Source: Cucumis sativus (lineage: Eukaryota; Streptophyta; Magnoliopsida; Cucurbitales; Cucurbitaceae). Taken from it: a stretch of 64,000 bases of DNA. Where the stretch lies: NCBI RefSeq assembly GCF_000004075.3, contig NC_026657.2:5084001-5148000 (forward strand). Direction: 5' to 3'. The translations under genes and the position numbers were made by a program. This document shows positions 49,882 to 63,000 of the stretch, piece after piece. The notes below the pieces were generated by a model. That model was given only the letters and a program-made list of their open reading frames with translations. It ran no database searches and had not been told where the DNA came from. Positions within the stretch are counted from its first letter, which is position 1; every line of letters starts with the position of its first letter.

Positions 49882-51550
49882 TAGCATCATTTTATAGAAA
49901 ATTTCCCTTGAAAATTGTAAAATTTATTTATTTTTGTTCTGCTCATAGGTTCTTATTACACTCTCTACCCACTCACCATTTAGTTTTCAATTGTATCAAT
50001 CTAATCTGGCATTTATTTATTTTAGAGAATGGATTGACATTTTTGTCTATGCTCACTAGCCACTAACAAAATGCTATATTTGCCAATTTGATTGCCATGG
50101 ATCAATATATATGGAGATATCAGACATTAATTTATTAAATTTTTTATCAAAAACAAAAAAAATAATAATAAAATAGGAATATTCTATGTAGCCTTGGGGA
50201 TGATCTATTTCTGGGTCACCTCAATCATCCTTGCGGAACTCAAAAACGTGTTATTTTGCCAATGCTGAGTGTAATTCAACTTGCAATTTGCAAATATACT
50301 AAAACAGAGTTAGTCTCATTTTGCAAATCTTAAATTTAAGATTTAGTTCTTATGGTTAGTATGATGTTATGTTAATTTTTTTATATTTTTTTTATCAAAC
50401 TTCGTGTGTTTGTGTTTGTTATCAATCTACAGACTGGTTTCCACTTTTAGTTAGAGAATTTGTTATAATCTCATTCACAACGTATACTTCATAATTGGAA
50501 TCTTCTTGTATGTCTTGTTGATGATCTCCATCATTTAGAATTGGTTGATCATCTTTCAACAATGGGTAATCTTTTTTATTCTTGTATAGATTGTGTGATT
50601 TGATTCCTACTTCTCAACTCTTCATTCAATCGAGTTATGCAATTCTTTCAGCTGAGTTATGTAATTCATGAATTTACCTAACTCAACTGAATTTTGTATT
50701 CTTTATAAAAACCATGCAAAAGATTTCAATATGGCCAAGAATGTGAAAACCGACCAAATCCTAAAGTTGAAAATTATTGAAAGATGCATTAGATAACTCT
50801 TTTTCTTTTTAGAAAAAATTTAAAACGTATGACAAAAATAAGATAAAATGTCACAAAAACATAATAAATACACATTTCTTTTCACAAATATTTTTTCTTT
50901 GAGCAAGCGCAAAAGTGTGAAGCAAGAAAAAAGGGAAGATAAAAGAGTCATGCGAACGAGAGAATATATTAAATTATTTAAAGACAGAAGGATGATATAG
51001 AAAGAAAAACAAATAAAGATATAATATGTTTAAATCCAAAATTTAGATATCAAATGATAAAGAGATACGAGAGGACTTTCCTTATTTTAAGTGAACCCTT
51101 ATTACGATAATAAGAATAAACCTAAATTGATGAGCAACCTTAAGAAAACTAAACAAACTTGATTTAGGAGATTGATGATAGATCAAAAAAAAAAGAGAGA
51201 ACTTGTTCCTAATTTCAACCTTTCGAACTTTATACAATCTAACCGATCAAACTAGATTGAAAGTTCTACATTATAACACAAGAATACAAATACAACGTAT
51301 AAAAGATTGAGAAAATAAAACATATGATAAAAGTTCATTCAAATTTCGATTCTATTTTTGAAACTTAAGTAAATAAGTATTTATAGTAATTGAAAAAGAG
51401 AATTATGAAATGTTACAACCTTTTCAACTACACTCTCATAAATGTGTAGATATAGAATTAAATAAATACATAACATTAAATTCATTTGTGATGCTGAGTT
51501 TTAAGTAACAATTGTCTGGTTGAAAAATTAAGGAGAGGAAAATAAAAAGA
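49882..51550. other. Spacer with the 3'UTR of the small basic protein gene
   Basis: AT-rich; no gene or RNA recognised between the stop at 49881 and the tRNA-Lys gene. Confidence 0.45.
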
Positions 51551-51622
51551 CGCCGTCTGTGGGGATCGAACCCACGACCACGTGGTTAAAAGCCACGCGC
51601 TCTACCACTGAGCTAAGACGGC
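51551..51622 (-). tRNA. tRNA-Lys (UUU)
   Basis: A 72-base cloverleaf on the minus strand: acceptor GCCGTCT paired with AGACGGC, D-arm TAGCTCAGTGGTAGAGC, anticodon stem CGTGG/CCACG around CTTTTAA with anticodon TTT, and T-arm GTGGGTTCGATCCCCAC. Discriminator base G. A T-run (ctttttatttt on the minus strand) follows and should terminate polymerase III. No intron. Confidence 0.97.
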
Positions 51623-51826
51623 CTTGTTGTTGTTAGACTCTAACAAAGTCGTAATTTGAGTTTTTTCATTTTCCTTCTTCTTTCTTTGTGTTTGTGGGCA
51701 GAAGGAAGGAAGAAATCTGGGATTGACAACTAACAACCAGAAAAATATCTCATTCAACATCCCACCACTCTCTCACTTCTCAACTAACTCTCCTCCCAAC
51801 TCCACACTTTTTCCCTAATTTCCCAC

Positions 51827-54800
51827 ATGAGTTTCCTTGTGAGCAATTCTGGTGCTTTCATCATCAATTCCATCCAAATTTCAACCTCTAAACACCCTAA
51901 CACCCCAGGTATTACCTTTCATTTCGCTCTATAACTATGGGGGAGTTGCGAATATTTATAGTTTCAAACAAGTCACCCAAACACTATTTGAAGATGTACA
52001 CAATTTTTGGGTATTCAATGGTATATCCAATGAGAAAATTTATGGTTTCATGAACTCTAGGGCTTGTTTTCATCATTATGTATTCAACTCTCTTTTATAC
52101 ACAGGCTCACTGGTTTCTTTAGGTAAACATGTCATGCCCATGAAATTTCTTGGGACACAATCCGTAGCTGATGATCAATGTAAACATATTGAGCTGGTGA
52201 AGAATAGAAACAGCCGCAATTATTTTCAAGCTATGGCTTTTGTAAATGCCATTTCTGGTAAGGCTTTCGCACGAACACTTTTTAATTTCACATGTTTTGA
52301 ACACTTGTGTTAATGCAATAGATGTGTTACACATTCATAGAACACTTGTTGAGAAGACCAAAGAGATGCATATATATAAAGATAATAATAGATTTTTGTT
52401 ACCAGTAGTATCACCGTTAATTAAATTCTGTGATTATGGTTATTATTTGTATGTCAAATACATCAAACTAATTGTTTAACGGTATAAATGCATCAACTCA
52501 TTTATTTTGAATTTTCTTCTATTTTAAAAATGATACACACGCATATATATGTTTTTTTTTTTTAAAATGTATATTTTAATAATTGTGTCCTTTCTTTGTC
52601 ATGTCCTAAATTTTTAGAAGATGGCGCGTCACTGTGTTTGTTGCACGGCTCGTATCCATAGTTATGCTTCTTAGGGCTTATGCTCTCTTCCTGAGGTGGA
52701 AGATGGTTCTACTTCAATCTTGTTATAATAATTTATTCACGTTCTTTTTCAATTCATTGTTTGTTCATTCTTTAACTATGATTGGTAATTTCATAAGTAA
52801 CTGTAAGCAATCAGGTGTATAGGATCATAGGCAACCTCTTATTTTCCTTTTAAATCCTGCTTTTCACTCCAAGTAAAATAGGCTGTACTTTACCTGCTTC
52901 AATGCTGCTGTGGTTTAGCATGGATTTTCTTAATTTTATTTCGTTTTCAATATTCCAGCAACAAGTTTCCTTGCAGTAGACGCCGCAAAGGCTGAAACTT
53001 TAAAGCATATGTGGGTAAGAGTTAGTCGTGTATTGTGTTTTCTAAAGCCACATGAATCTATATTCTTTTGAGACTTTAATTCCCTAAATTCCATTTATTT
53101 AACTACTTTTAAAGATTTTCTATATTACTTTTCACCAGTTCCTTTTATAATCTTGATGAAATTTATATGTATTTCTATTTTCCTTTGGACATATAGTCGT
53201 GAGAGGTTTCTTTATTTGTAAGTGAGTTTCAATTGTTTATCAGTTTCAATTGTTTATCCTTTATGATGACCGAGTTTTTTATTTTTCATTTATTTAGTTG
53301 TTTCACTACTTTTTGGGGTGAGGTATGGGTTTGCCAGATAAGAATGGTCAACTCATTATAACTTCAATAGAAAACAAAACTTGGTAATAGGACTGCTCTT
53401 TAGCATTACTTTCCAGCTTTGTTTGCTTGGTTAAGATGTTGGTCTCTATCAGTTGGATATCATGGTAAATGAATTAGTCTGCGTATATGTTATTGGTGTA
53501 TAACTGTAAATTATATCAGGAACTAGAATTATTTTCCTTCAAGTCAGGAAGGAGCTGCTTCTGTTTATACTCTGGCTGATGGTGGCATGGGAGATTGGTT
53601 TGGAGGCATCTTGTATTCGGCTGGACAACAGGCTAATGTTGCAGTTCAGGATCAGTTATCTGCTCTTAGTTTTACAAGGTCCAGTCTTGTTTTTCTGCCA
53701 TTTACATTTCATGTCTTTTAAGGATTTGAATTTGATAGTAAACGGCTTTTTTTTCTATTTCTCTGCCCTTGATCACTTATTCCTTTTTACAGTTTGGCAG
53801 TAATTTTTGGGGCAGGGTTCGTAACAAGCCTTTCCCCTTGCACACTGAGTGTTTTGCCTTTGACCCTTGGTTACATTGGTAAGCATCTCATACATATATT
53901 CTTGGAATCTTGGTATGTTATTTTCCTGTCATATGTTGATGTTGTGATCCAATGGAACTTTGTAGGAGCTTTTGGATCAGGGAAGAGCAAAGCAGAGGTA
54001 AATTACTTTCTACACGTGTTCCAATTTTCTTCTCTTTGCTCTTGTGATTGTGGTATCAAATTATAGAAATCTCCAAATCAATTGAGCGCTAGATGTTTGA
54101 TGATACATTCAAGATCCTAGGCTCAACCCTCTAGGTTGAAAGTTTAGGCTCTGCTTGATAAGCATTTGATTTTGGTTTTGGTTTTTTGTTTTTTAAATAA
54201 TAAGATTATAAACACTACTTCCACCCATATATTTCTATATTCTATTATCACTTTCTACTAACATTTACAAAAAACAAGCCACATTTTGAAAATTAGAAAA
54301 AAAAAGGTTTTTGTTATTAAAATTTGACTAAGAATTCAAGTGTTTATTTTACAAAAGTTAACCATAATTGAAATTTTTTATAGAAAACGAGTGAAGATTT
54401 TAAATGCAGAAAACCAAAAACCAAAATCGTTATCAAGCAGCGCCTTAATAGTTTATAACACTGGTTGTCCTTAATAGTTTATAACATTGGTTGTCATCTG
54501 TTAGTTGGGCTTGGGGTCAACAAAACGTTAATGAGATAAGTAGGGAAGGTCGTGAATCTATTGTAAAGAGTGGGGCCCTTCAACACCCTGGTAATAGAAA
54601 AATAATAATAATAAACCAGGACTAGAAAGAAACTATTCAATGGTTCTTCGATGTCAGAGTTTTCATATCCTTTGCCTGTCCAGATTTATCATCATTGTAC
54701 CTATCACATTTCTATTGAAATATATGCATCAATGTGAGCGGATGAGTAAGGGAACAGTTATAGAATAATTCTAAGGGCACAGTGGTAATTAGCTTTTGGT

Positions 54801-57317
54801 GCTCTGGTTATGAGGGAAGTTGGACACCTTAGGGGAGATCATTTTGATAAGTCCGGAATCAGTGTATTTGTTGTAGGAGAGAGATGACAAAAGGCTATTG
54901 ATATTGTAATTTCTTAATTGATATTGCAATGTAGTAATCCTTAGTGTTTTTCACATATTTTCTGTGTTTGGAATCCCGATAGAGTCCTTATACTCTGATG
55001 GTTGGGGTGAATATGCATATATGTGAGATGGTTTTCATAGAAATGGTTGAAAACTGTGCTGATGGTCCTTGCTTTGAGAAAGGAAGTTAAATGGAATTTG
55101 ATCTCTTCATATTTTCAGGTTGTTGGAAACTCTGTTGCTTTCTCATTAGGACTTGCTACCACCCTAGCGCTGTTAGGTATAGGAGCTTCTTTTGCTGGAA
55201 AGGCATATGGACAGATTGGCCAAGGATTACCATTGGCTGCTTCAGGCTTAGCTGTTATTATGGGCCTAAACCTACTGGAGGTATGATTAGATATTCGAAG
55301 GGTACTTTGGTATATCATTACCTATTATTCATAATCATCTCTTTTGTGGAAAGAATAATTAAATTTGTCTCATTATAAATGTTTCACTTTGTTGTATTTG
55401 TTAGTGGGTTGCAGAACCTGATACCCAAGTACTCGACTGCTTTTTTCACAATGTCGTTTTGGAATAGTCTTCTGATGGATTGATTCTATAATTTGTCACG
55501 AAATGCAGATAATTGAGTTGCAATTACCCTCATTCTTCAACAATTTCGATCCCCGTTCTGCTGCTGCCAACTTTCCATCAAGTAATTGGCCTCTCCATTT
55601 CTTTTGGCTACTGGTTACTTACCTACCTGGATCCCTAACAAGATTTTAAATCTGATGTATTAGGCGTGCAAGCATATTTAGCCGGGCTAACATTTGCTTT
55701 GGCTGCATCGCCTTGCAGTACTCCTGTGCTGGCTACTTTACTTGGATATGTAGCTACATCCAAGGTGCCCAAAGTGTTTCCTACACTGATTCGACTTTGA
55801 TCTTAGTTTCAATAGATTGAATTGTATGATTATTAAAGAATCCTTGAAATTAAAAAATGTCATGTATATATGATATTGACCGGTTGTGACTTTGATTGTG
55901 TTCTCTCTTAAACCTAGCCTTGGAGCTTTGAAACCTTTTTAGTGAATCAGTAGGGCGGATAACCAACCTAATTGTGGAAGAAGGATGAAATAATCCATTT
56001 TCTTAGTGTTCCCTGTTAATGACTACTCTCTTTTATAACAGGATCCCATCATCGGGGGTAGCCTCCTTTTGACATACACAACCGGTTACGTCGTGCCGTT
56101 ACTTCTTGCTGCCTCATTTGCTGGAGCATTGCAGGTAATATGGTTATACTAGGAAGGAGAACTTACCTGCATGTAGATATTGTCTGAATATACTATAAGT
56201 TTATCATGTGACTTTTTAAAAGTTTTCCCTTTTGTTACTTTTGATGCTCTAATTCATTGGAGATTGCTGTAGTCTCGGGTTTTATTATCTATATGACTCT
56301 TGTATGCCTGCAGAGTCTTCTGTCTTTCCGCAAGTTCTCATCATGGATTAATCCTATAAGGTAATTCCTCTTAAACTCATCTTTACTTAATTAAGATTAC
56401 AGATCAAATGTTCAATTTCAAAAGTTTGGAACCACTATGAGTTGACTTAGAGTCTTAATAAACTACATGAGTTTATTCCATTCCATGGCGTCCATTTACC
56501 TAAGAATTAATTTCGTACGAGTTTTCTGTGTCCATTTACCTAAGAATTAATTTCATACGAGTTTTCTGAGTTAGATAGATTGTTTCATGAGATTAGTCAA
56601 GGATCTCAAGGTGCAGATAAGTTGGCTTGTGAAGATAACAAAACATTCAAAGGTTTGGTTTTGAACACAGGAAAAAATAAAGATGTTCCAACTTCAAAAC
56701 AATATCAGTTTTATTTTCTAAAAATGCATATAAAAGAAATGCACCTCTTCTATAAAGTTATTCTAAACTCACTTAAAAGAAAAAATTCCCTTAATATAGG
56801 ACTGTTGCAACGAAAACACATCCAAGAAAAAGTCAGGTTTGCTGGGAAAAAACGGTGCATAAGAACTAAATAAATCTTGCAAACTAATTACACATTAGAT
56901 GCAATAATAATGTTTGAATTCCAAGTAAGTAAGATGAAGCAACTAAAATCTATAAAGGGACGTCTTTTTGATAACCGCCACTCTGACGACTATTAGAATC
57001 AAATAAAATACAAAACTGAATTATCTTTTCTTAAATATAAACAAAATTCATCGAATGGTAGAAGTATTTAATCTAACTATTAATCCCATAAAAAATTCAC
57101 CCTTTTCATCGTATCATAAAATATGCAACAAGATTTCACATTAAAGTATGGATTAAGTTTTTGAGTTGATATGTTTTGGTAGATGAAATATGATATGTTT
57201 TGAAGTGGGTTTTGTTTGTTGTTTGATGTTTGATGTATATGCAGTGGCGCATTACTATTGGGTGGAGGTCTATATACGTTCCTGGACAGATTATTTCCAG
57301 TCACAATGGCAATGTAA
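51827..57317 (+). CDS. CCDA: Cytochrome c biogenesis protein CcdA, chloroplastic
   Basis: Thylakoid membrane thiol-disulfide transporter that carries reducing power from the stroma to the lumen for c-type cytochrome and cytochrome b6f assembly. Twelve exons: 51827-51908, 52105-52257, 52959-53014, 53548-53678, 53793-53878, 53966-53997, 55119-55280, 55509-55581, 55664-55764, 56042-56134, 56314-56360 and 57245-57317, giving 362 residues (Arabidopsis about 354). Residues 1-90 form a plastid transit region with few acidic residues. The two redox Cys lie in SLSPCTLS (C157) and AASPCSTPV (C276), at the start of membrane helices 1 and 4 as in the family. Six membrane segments are near 142-165, 183-203, 211-233, 260-288, 297-320 and 336-358. 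Exon 6 has only 32 bases. All phases close; exons 1-3 are the least certain because the transit region is poorly conserved. Confidence 0.93.
54147..54446. mobile_element. Tourist-like MITE (copy C) inside CCDA intron 6
   Basis: A 300-bp element with terminal inverted repeats GGCTCTGCTTGATAA and, read inward from the right, GGCGCTGCTTGATAA (14 of 15 match), flanked by TTA on both sides (54144-54146 and 54447-54449). The TTA target and the GG..TG-TTTGATAA-type ends fit PIF/Harbinger (Tourist) MITEs. The interior is AT-rich and non-coding and shares blocks with copies A and B. Confidence 0.82.
56490..56569. repeat. 40-bp tandem duplication in CCDA intron 11
   Basis: The unit starting gtccatttacctaagaatta begins at 56490 and 56530 with about one difference between copies, so it is young. 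Confidence 0.88.
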
Positions 57318-58312
57318 GATTGATTTATTAATTATGTAAAGAAATATCTATATATATATTCAAAGTCCTTAGATAAAATGATAAGATTATGTTGCTCTCT
57401 CATCTCATTCAATGGTCCATATTTTTCTGTGTTTCTTTTGGCCTCACTATCTTTAATTTCATGTGGATAAAGATGAACCGTCATAAATATCCCAATCTCA
57501 AGTTTCAAAGATAAATCTATATTACCGACTTGAAGACTTCTCTATGATTTGGATTTGTTTTAGCCATGAATTTTATTTTAAATGTTTGTTTCTTAGAATT
57601 TATGAAAATTATTGTGAAAGATGGTGATAAAACGTGCCATAAATCAAATGATTATATCCATGAAGTCCTTGTTTTCACTATATGAGTTGTTTTGGGTGGA
57701 TTTTGAGATGGGTTAAAAAAAAGTATAAAAGTAAAAAGACAAAAAAAAAAGGGTAAGATTCTTTTCCTATGCTTTTGTTAATGTAAAAGTCTCTTTGTTT
57801 TTTTCTTGTTTGATTTATACCTTTTCTAACATCTTGAAACTTCTATGATTAATTATTGAAATATATTTCTGGACGTGAATTGATTCATTTGTATATTCCT
57901 CATACCTAAAAGAAAATAAACAGTGAAGAATTGGAGGTTTTTCTTCCGGACATGTAAAAAAGAAAAGAAAAAACAAATTGAATTTTAATATAAACATCAC
58001 CTAAAAGGAACACCAAGTTCAAATGTGTACCAACTACAGAAATTTAAAACACTATTAAAAAAGAAAAAGAAAAAGAAACTAAAACTCAAATCCTTAATTC
58101 CCCAACTAATCTATCTATTTGTAATAAAAAAAAAAGGAAATAGTTGAATTTCCCACACAAACAAATTAAAAAGAGCCCCCCCCCCCCCCCCCCCCCCTAT
58201 GAATATTCCTTTATCCTTTTCTTGTGTTTACTAGACACACAACTACACTACGTTAAAAAAGGCCCTAGAAAAAAGCAGTTTTTTAGTCGGCCCAAAAAGC
58301 TCTTATTCTTAT
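57318..58312. other. Spacer between the convergent CCDA and DUF4408 genes
   Basis: Should contain the 3'UTRs of both flanking genes, which point toward each other. AT-rich apart from a 22-base C run at 58176-58197. No gene recognised. Confidence 0.45.
58176..58197. repeat. Poly-C run of 22 bases
   Basis: An uninterrupted C homopolymer in a very AT-rich setting, about 120 bases from the end of the DUF4408/DUF761 coding region, on the side of its 3' end. Its length may be uncertain in sequencing. Confidence 0.85.
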
Positions 58313-59894
58313 TCAAAAGCTTTGGGCTCCACCACGGCCCACCATCTCCTGGTACTGCTTCAGCGATTCTTGTCTTTGCAACCTCATCTCGTCGTTAAAC
58401 TTCTTGATGAACGCCTCAACTCGTCGGTTCAACTCGTCCTGGCTCGGCGACGCTTCTCTCTTCATCCTCCCTGACCCCCCCGGCGAACCACCGCCCCTTC
58501 CTTCCTTGAACGTCTCAGACTTCTTCATCACCTTCGACGGCGGTGTCGCAGGGTCCTCCACCACCATAGTGGGGGCCTTTCGCCCGTGGGACTCCCACGT
58601 GTCGGATTTCCTTAAGTGCCTGGTTAACGGCATGGACCTTCCTTCCGTTATCTTCCGCCACGTGTTCTCCAGTGTGTCCTGCCGCTTCGGTTTTGAAACT
58701 CCCAACGGCTTTCCTTTAAATTAACAAAATCCCCCATAAAACTTCATTATATTTACGTCTTTTGCCATTATCCATTTAAACATTTGTTCGGTTCTCTTTC
58801 TCTATCTCACCCCTACACACACCCACCGAACGCCTCTCTCTCTTTCTCACGACTTTTTTAATTTCATTTTTTCCCAAATTTTGAAATCAGAACAAATCAA
58901 CAAATAAAGTTTCTACTCTTACTTATCTTGTCTAAGCTCAAATTTATGAAAACTATATTTGATCATTTCATTACCACCAAAATTTAACACTAAATTGAAG
59001 CTACAGGACTCAACTTTTACCATCATTCATGAACTAAATTCTTATTTATCAAAGTTCAAGATTTCATAATATTTTTATAAAAAATTCCATTTCGTTTAGC
59101 CTTCTTGTGTTAAGGATGGTCTCCGAAACCACCGGATTAAATTTCAGATCTCTCATGGCGAAACTACCTCTCTCTCATTTTACTGACTACCTATATAGCA
59201 GAAACCATGTTAATGAATTATAAATAGACAGAATGAGAGAAAGAGAGATCGAACCTTCAGGACTGGATTTCACGAATTTCCGTTGGCCAAATCTTGAAGA
59301 AACCGGCGGTTTCTCCTCCTTGTTTGAGAACAGAACTCCGATTGAATCTTTTCTTGGCAAAGTGTTGGTGATCGAGCTCAATACACTACTCTCATCACCA
59401 CCTTTCATCGCAATCATAGAATCATTCTCCCCTTTCTTCTCCATCTCAGAAACCCTAGATTCTTCAATCCGTCCGTACACCTCGTTGGAATCATCGATCT
59501 CAAGGTCCGAAACCTTCGTCACCACGTTCTGATTCGCGTTGTAACTACTGTATCCATTCAAAATGTCGCTACTACCACACACAGCGTAGTCAGAGGAGAT
59601 CTTAGTGACCGGAGGAGGAGCGGGTGTTTCCGGAATGGGATCATTCTCGAGATTGGACTGGAGCTTAGAAGAGGCAACAATACTGATGATTATGCAATTA
59701 ATAAGCAAATAAAGATAAGGAGGAGTTAACCAGGAGAGGAAGGAGGTCCAGATGGAAGGGATTTCAGAGAATACGAAATCGGCGAGCAGTGGAACAGAGA
59801 GCTTGAGGAAGAGGGCCATGGATAGAAGGCCAGTAGAGATTAAAAGGATCTTTAGAGAAAGGATCCAATGGTAGTTGGAGGAGAGAATGGGCAT
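58313..59894 (-). CDS. DUF4408 / DUF761 (cotton-fibre-type) membrane protein
   Basis: Exons 59894-59255 and 58713-58313 give 346 residues, phase 1 across the intron. The N-terminal DUF4408-like region has two hydrophobic segments, about 11-40 (ILSLKILLISTGLLSMALFL..) and 61-78 (YLYLLINCIIISIVASS), separated by a short loop with WTSFLSWLTPP. The middle (about 80-300) is polar and likely disordered, with DTLENTWRKITEGR near 226-239. The C-terminal DUF761 block is DELNRRVEAFIKKFNDEMRL (306-325) followed by QRQESLKQYQEMV. Family members are plant-specific; no biochemical activity is established. A TATA-like run lies about 130 bases upstream. Neighbour CCDA is convergent. Confidence 0.9.
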
Positions 59895-60018
59895 AGCGAT
59901 TTAAGCAGTGAGGATGATTAGAATCTTACCTTTGGGAGCGGGCAGAAGTGTTTTTGGTTTGAGGGAGCGGAACAGAGAGAAATAGTTGAATGAAGAAAGG
60001 GATTTATGCAACGCTCAT

Positions 60019-60028
60019 TTTATATATA
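60019..60028 (-). promoter_or_regulatory. Likely TATA box of the DUF4408/DUF761 gene
   Basis: On the minus strand the stretch reads gtatatataaaa, about 125-135 bases before the ATG at 59894, a normal spacing for a plant promoter with a leader near 100 bases. Confidence 0.6.
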
Positions 60029-60039
60029 CTCTGCCTCCT

Positions 60040-63000
60040 CCATACTTTCTTTTCCATTTTCTTATTTTCTTTTTATGTGTTTTATAATTTGTTGCGTTGC
60101 GTTTGGCTGAATACCAAAATTTCCCATTTCCTAATTATCAAATTCATTTATTTCTAAATTATTAAATACTTCTTTTATTTTACTTTATTAAATAAAAATG
60201 AGAACATTATAATTTTGCACAATTATCGATGTTGCTAAATATTTTTAATTACTAATTTGTTTTTCTATATAGATGTTAACATATTTATTTATTTATTATT
60301 ATATTTATATTATCAATATTTTATTGCTTATTTTTATGTTTAGTAAATTATATTAAATTCTTTCTACATCCTCTCTAATTCAAATATTTAACCTCATACT
60401 TTCCATTAAATTCACATATCTAATTCATAAAATTAAGTCAATTGACGTGTATTTAATAACAATTTGTATGGTTAAATATTAGGTTTCTTTATTTTGATGT
60501 AAATTCATTTCAATTTTAAAAGCAAAAGCAGCTTATTGAAAAATCATTTGTTGAGATTTTTAAAACTGGCTTAATTAATAATAATAATTAGAATTTATGA
60601 ACTTAATTTTTGGCAAAAAAGAACTGAAAATGAAATTAATAATGAGAGAATGGGAAGGGAGAGGAGAGAGGAGAGGATGATTTAAATATTTGAAAAGATA
60701 GAGAAATTCCCAACGGCTATATTTAAGGGGAAAAAAAAGACCGTTGATTGGGGAGGAATAGAAGGGAAGGTGAGGGTTCCATTGGGCGGTGGATGCACTC
60801 TTTGTCCACGTGCCAGTCCACCTCCTTGTAACAAACCGACTTCCCCTCCTCCCTATATTCCTACGCCGTATTTAAGTAAATCAAAGTGAATCCAATGCCA
60901 CACTCACACACACACACACACATATTTCCAACTTATCCTATCCTCTCCTCTTTTCCTTCATCATTTCGACTTTCCTACTTTATCATTCCACACATTCAAT
61001 TTTCACCTCTATGTCTATTTAACATCTGGACTCTTTACAAAATAGCAAACAACTTTATCATACATTAATTCGGGGTGTTACTATACAATTAATCTTTAAC
61101 AGATAGACACATTGATGTAGTATTTGTCATACACACCAAATTAGAGCGTATTTACAATTATGTATTTACATATAAATTTGACTTAGGTTGTTGGTCAAAA
61201 TTTTCAAATTACATTACGAATCAATTAGATAATCTAACTAGTCAATGAGTGTGCTTGATTTCATGTCTGGCTAGGATTGACCTTGACTTTGGTTAAGAGT
61301 GAGAATAGTGGCTTGGGCTATCTTCACTGGTTAAGAACGAGCACATTAGAGCAATGATAACTACAAAATGGCTTTACAAGACGAATCTAAGACTCAAGGA
61401 TGAATTTTCTCGAAGAAGGGGAGAATGATAAGCATATAATTATCAATGATTAGTTGAAACATTGAATAAGTTACTTTTAAAACGATAAGCTTCCCAATAA
61501 AGTTAAAGAGTTGCATCCTTTCATATATCAAAAGAAAATATTTCACCCAAAATCCACAGTGAATCTTGAGTTTCATATTCATTCACATGTTTTTTTTACG
61601 AATTATGTTTATGTATGTGCAATTATGAGAGTAGTCGAAAGGTTTTTATAAATTTAGACAAATTAAGTGAAAAGTTGTGTCCTTTTGTGGTATCATTTTA
61701 GTTAATCTAAATAGAGTTAAATTTGAATGAAATTTGTTAGAAAGTTTTACTGGTTAAGCTTTAAAAGCTTTTCTTTGTTTATTATATTAAAACGCATGTT
61801 CATCACTTTTAATCGAGTTTGATCAAAATTAAATCATACAAAGTTTAAAATTTGGAAGTTAGAAACATTTACTCATTTCATTTCTTATTGATCTCTTGTC
61901 AACCTTTACAAGTTATATATTGATAGTTAATTGATTGAATCATTTTGCTACTTTTTAAAACTAAAAGTTAATCACTGTGCCATATTTTAAAATGAGATTT
62001 TATAAATAACTATTCCTCTAGAATTAAAGTTGTGAAAAAGACAAAATAAAAAAAAAAGGCTAAATTATTTAGGTTTAGATATAATTAATTATAAATGAAG
62101 CCACCAACTTTTGGGCATATGGAAGGGGCCGGAAGATACCTTTATGTGATGGCTATAGAAGGCCACAAAATTAGAATGTAAAAGGATGCCTTTTTGTATT
62201 CGAATCAAACACATTACTCATATTTAGATCTCTTTATATTTAAACTTCTAACAACTATATATATATCCTTGTCTTTGTTTTTGTTTTTTCAATCCTCCAA
62301 ATCAAGTCTCCATCCAGTTTTTAGTTGTAAAATTACTCAATAAAAGAAAAGTTTTCAAATCTTACTTTTAGTTATTTACTCTTGTTTGGTTTATAGATAA
62401 GAATGGGTTAGTTTCTTAGATTATTAAGGATTTTTTTTAATCAACAAAAGCTTGAATCTTAACTAAGGATTATGATATAATAGTTAGGACATTTGTTAAA
62501 ATTGAATACCGCTCAAAGTATAGTGATCACAATAATATTTTAATCTAATTTTAGTTATTAATAAAACATATTATGAGTTCAACCCTTAGATTTTAAGGGG
62601 ATTTGTTCATTCAGTTATTACACTTAATTTTTTTTTATCATATAGCATTGGAGACTTTTATGTGAAGCTAAAAGTTCAGGTAAGTATTTTGATATCAACT
62701 TTATAATTTTGGTTGAAATCATGAATAAAATATTTAGAAGAATCTTTACATATCTTTTCTTTTTCCTTATATTTTTTTTACTTTACTTGTCCTTTTTTTT
62801 TAATTTTTATGAATTTTCATAGTGTCATTTGTCGAGTAGTTGTGACTTTTTGGAGTGTATGTATCGATTATAACTTTGCATGTACAATTGATGTCAAGAG
62901 ACGTCAAAATGGAATAATAAATGTCATTTGGATGCATCAGATCACGATGAACACAGTTTGAATTAGTAGAGTGCATTGATTCTTTTATTGTATATGTGAG

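Noticed and set aside
56580-56873. 97-codon plus-strand frame in CCDA intron 11
   Set aside because: Lies wholly inside an intron whose flanking exons join in phase, with no domain features.
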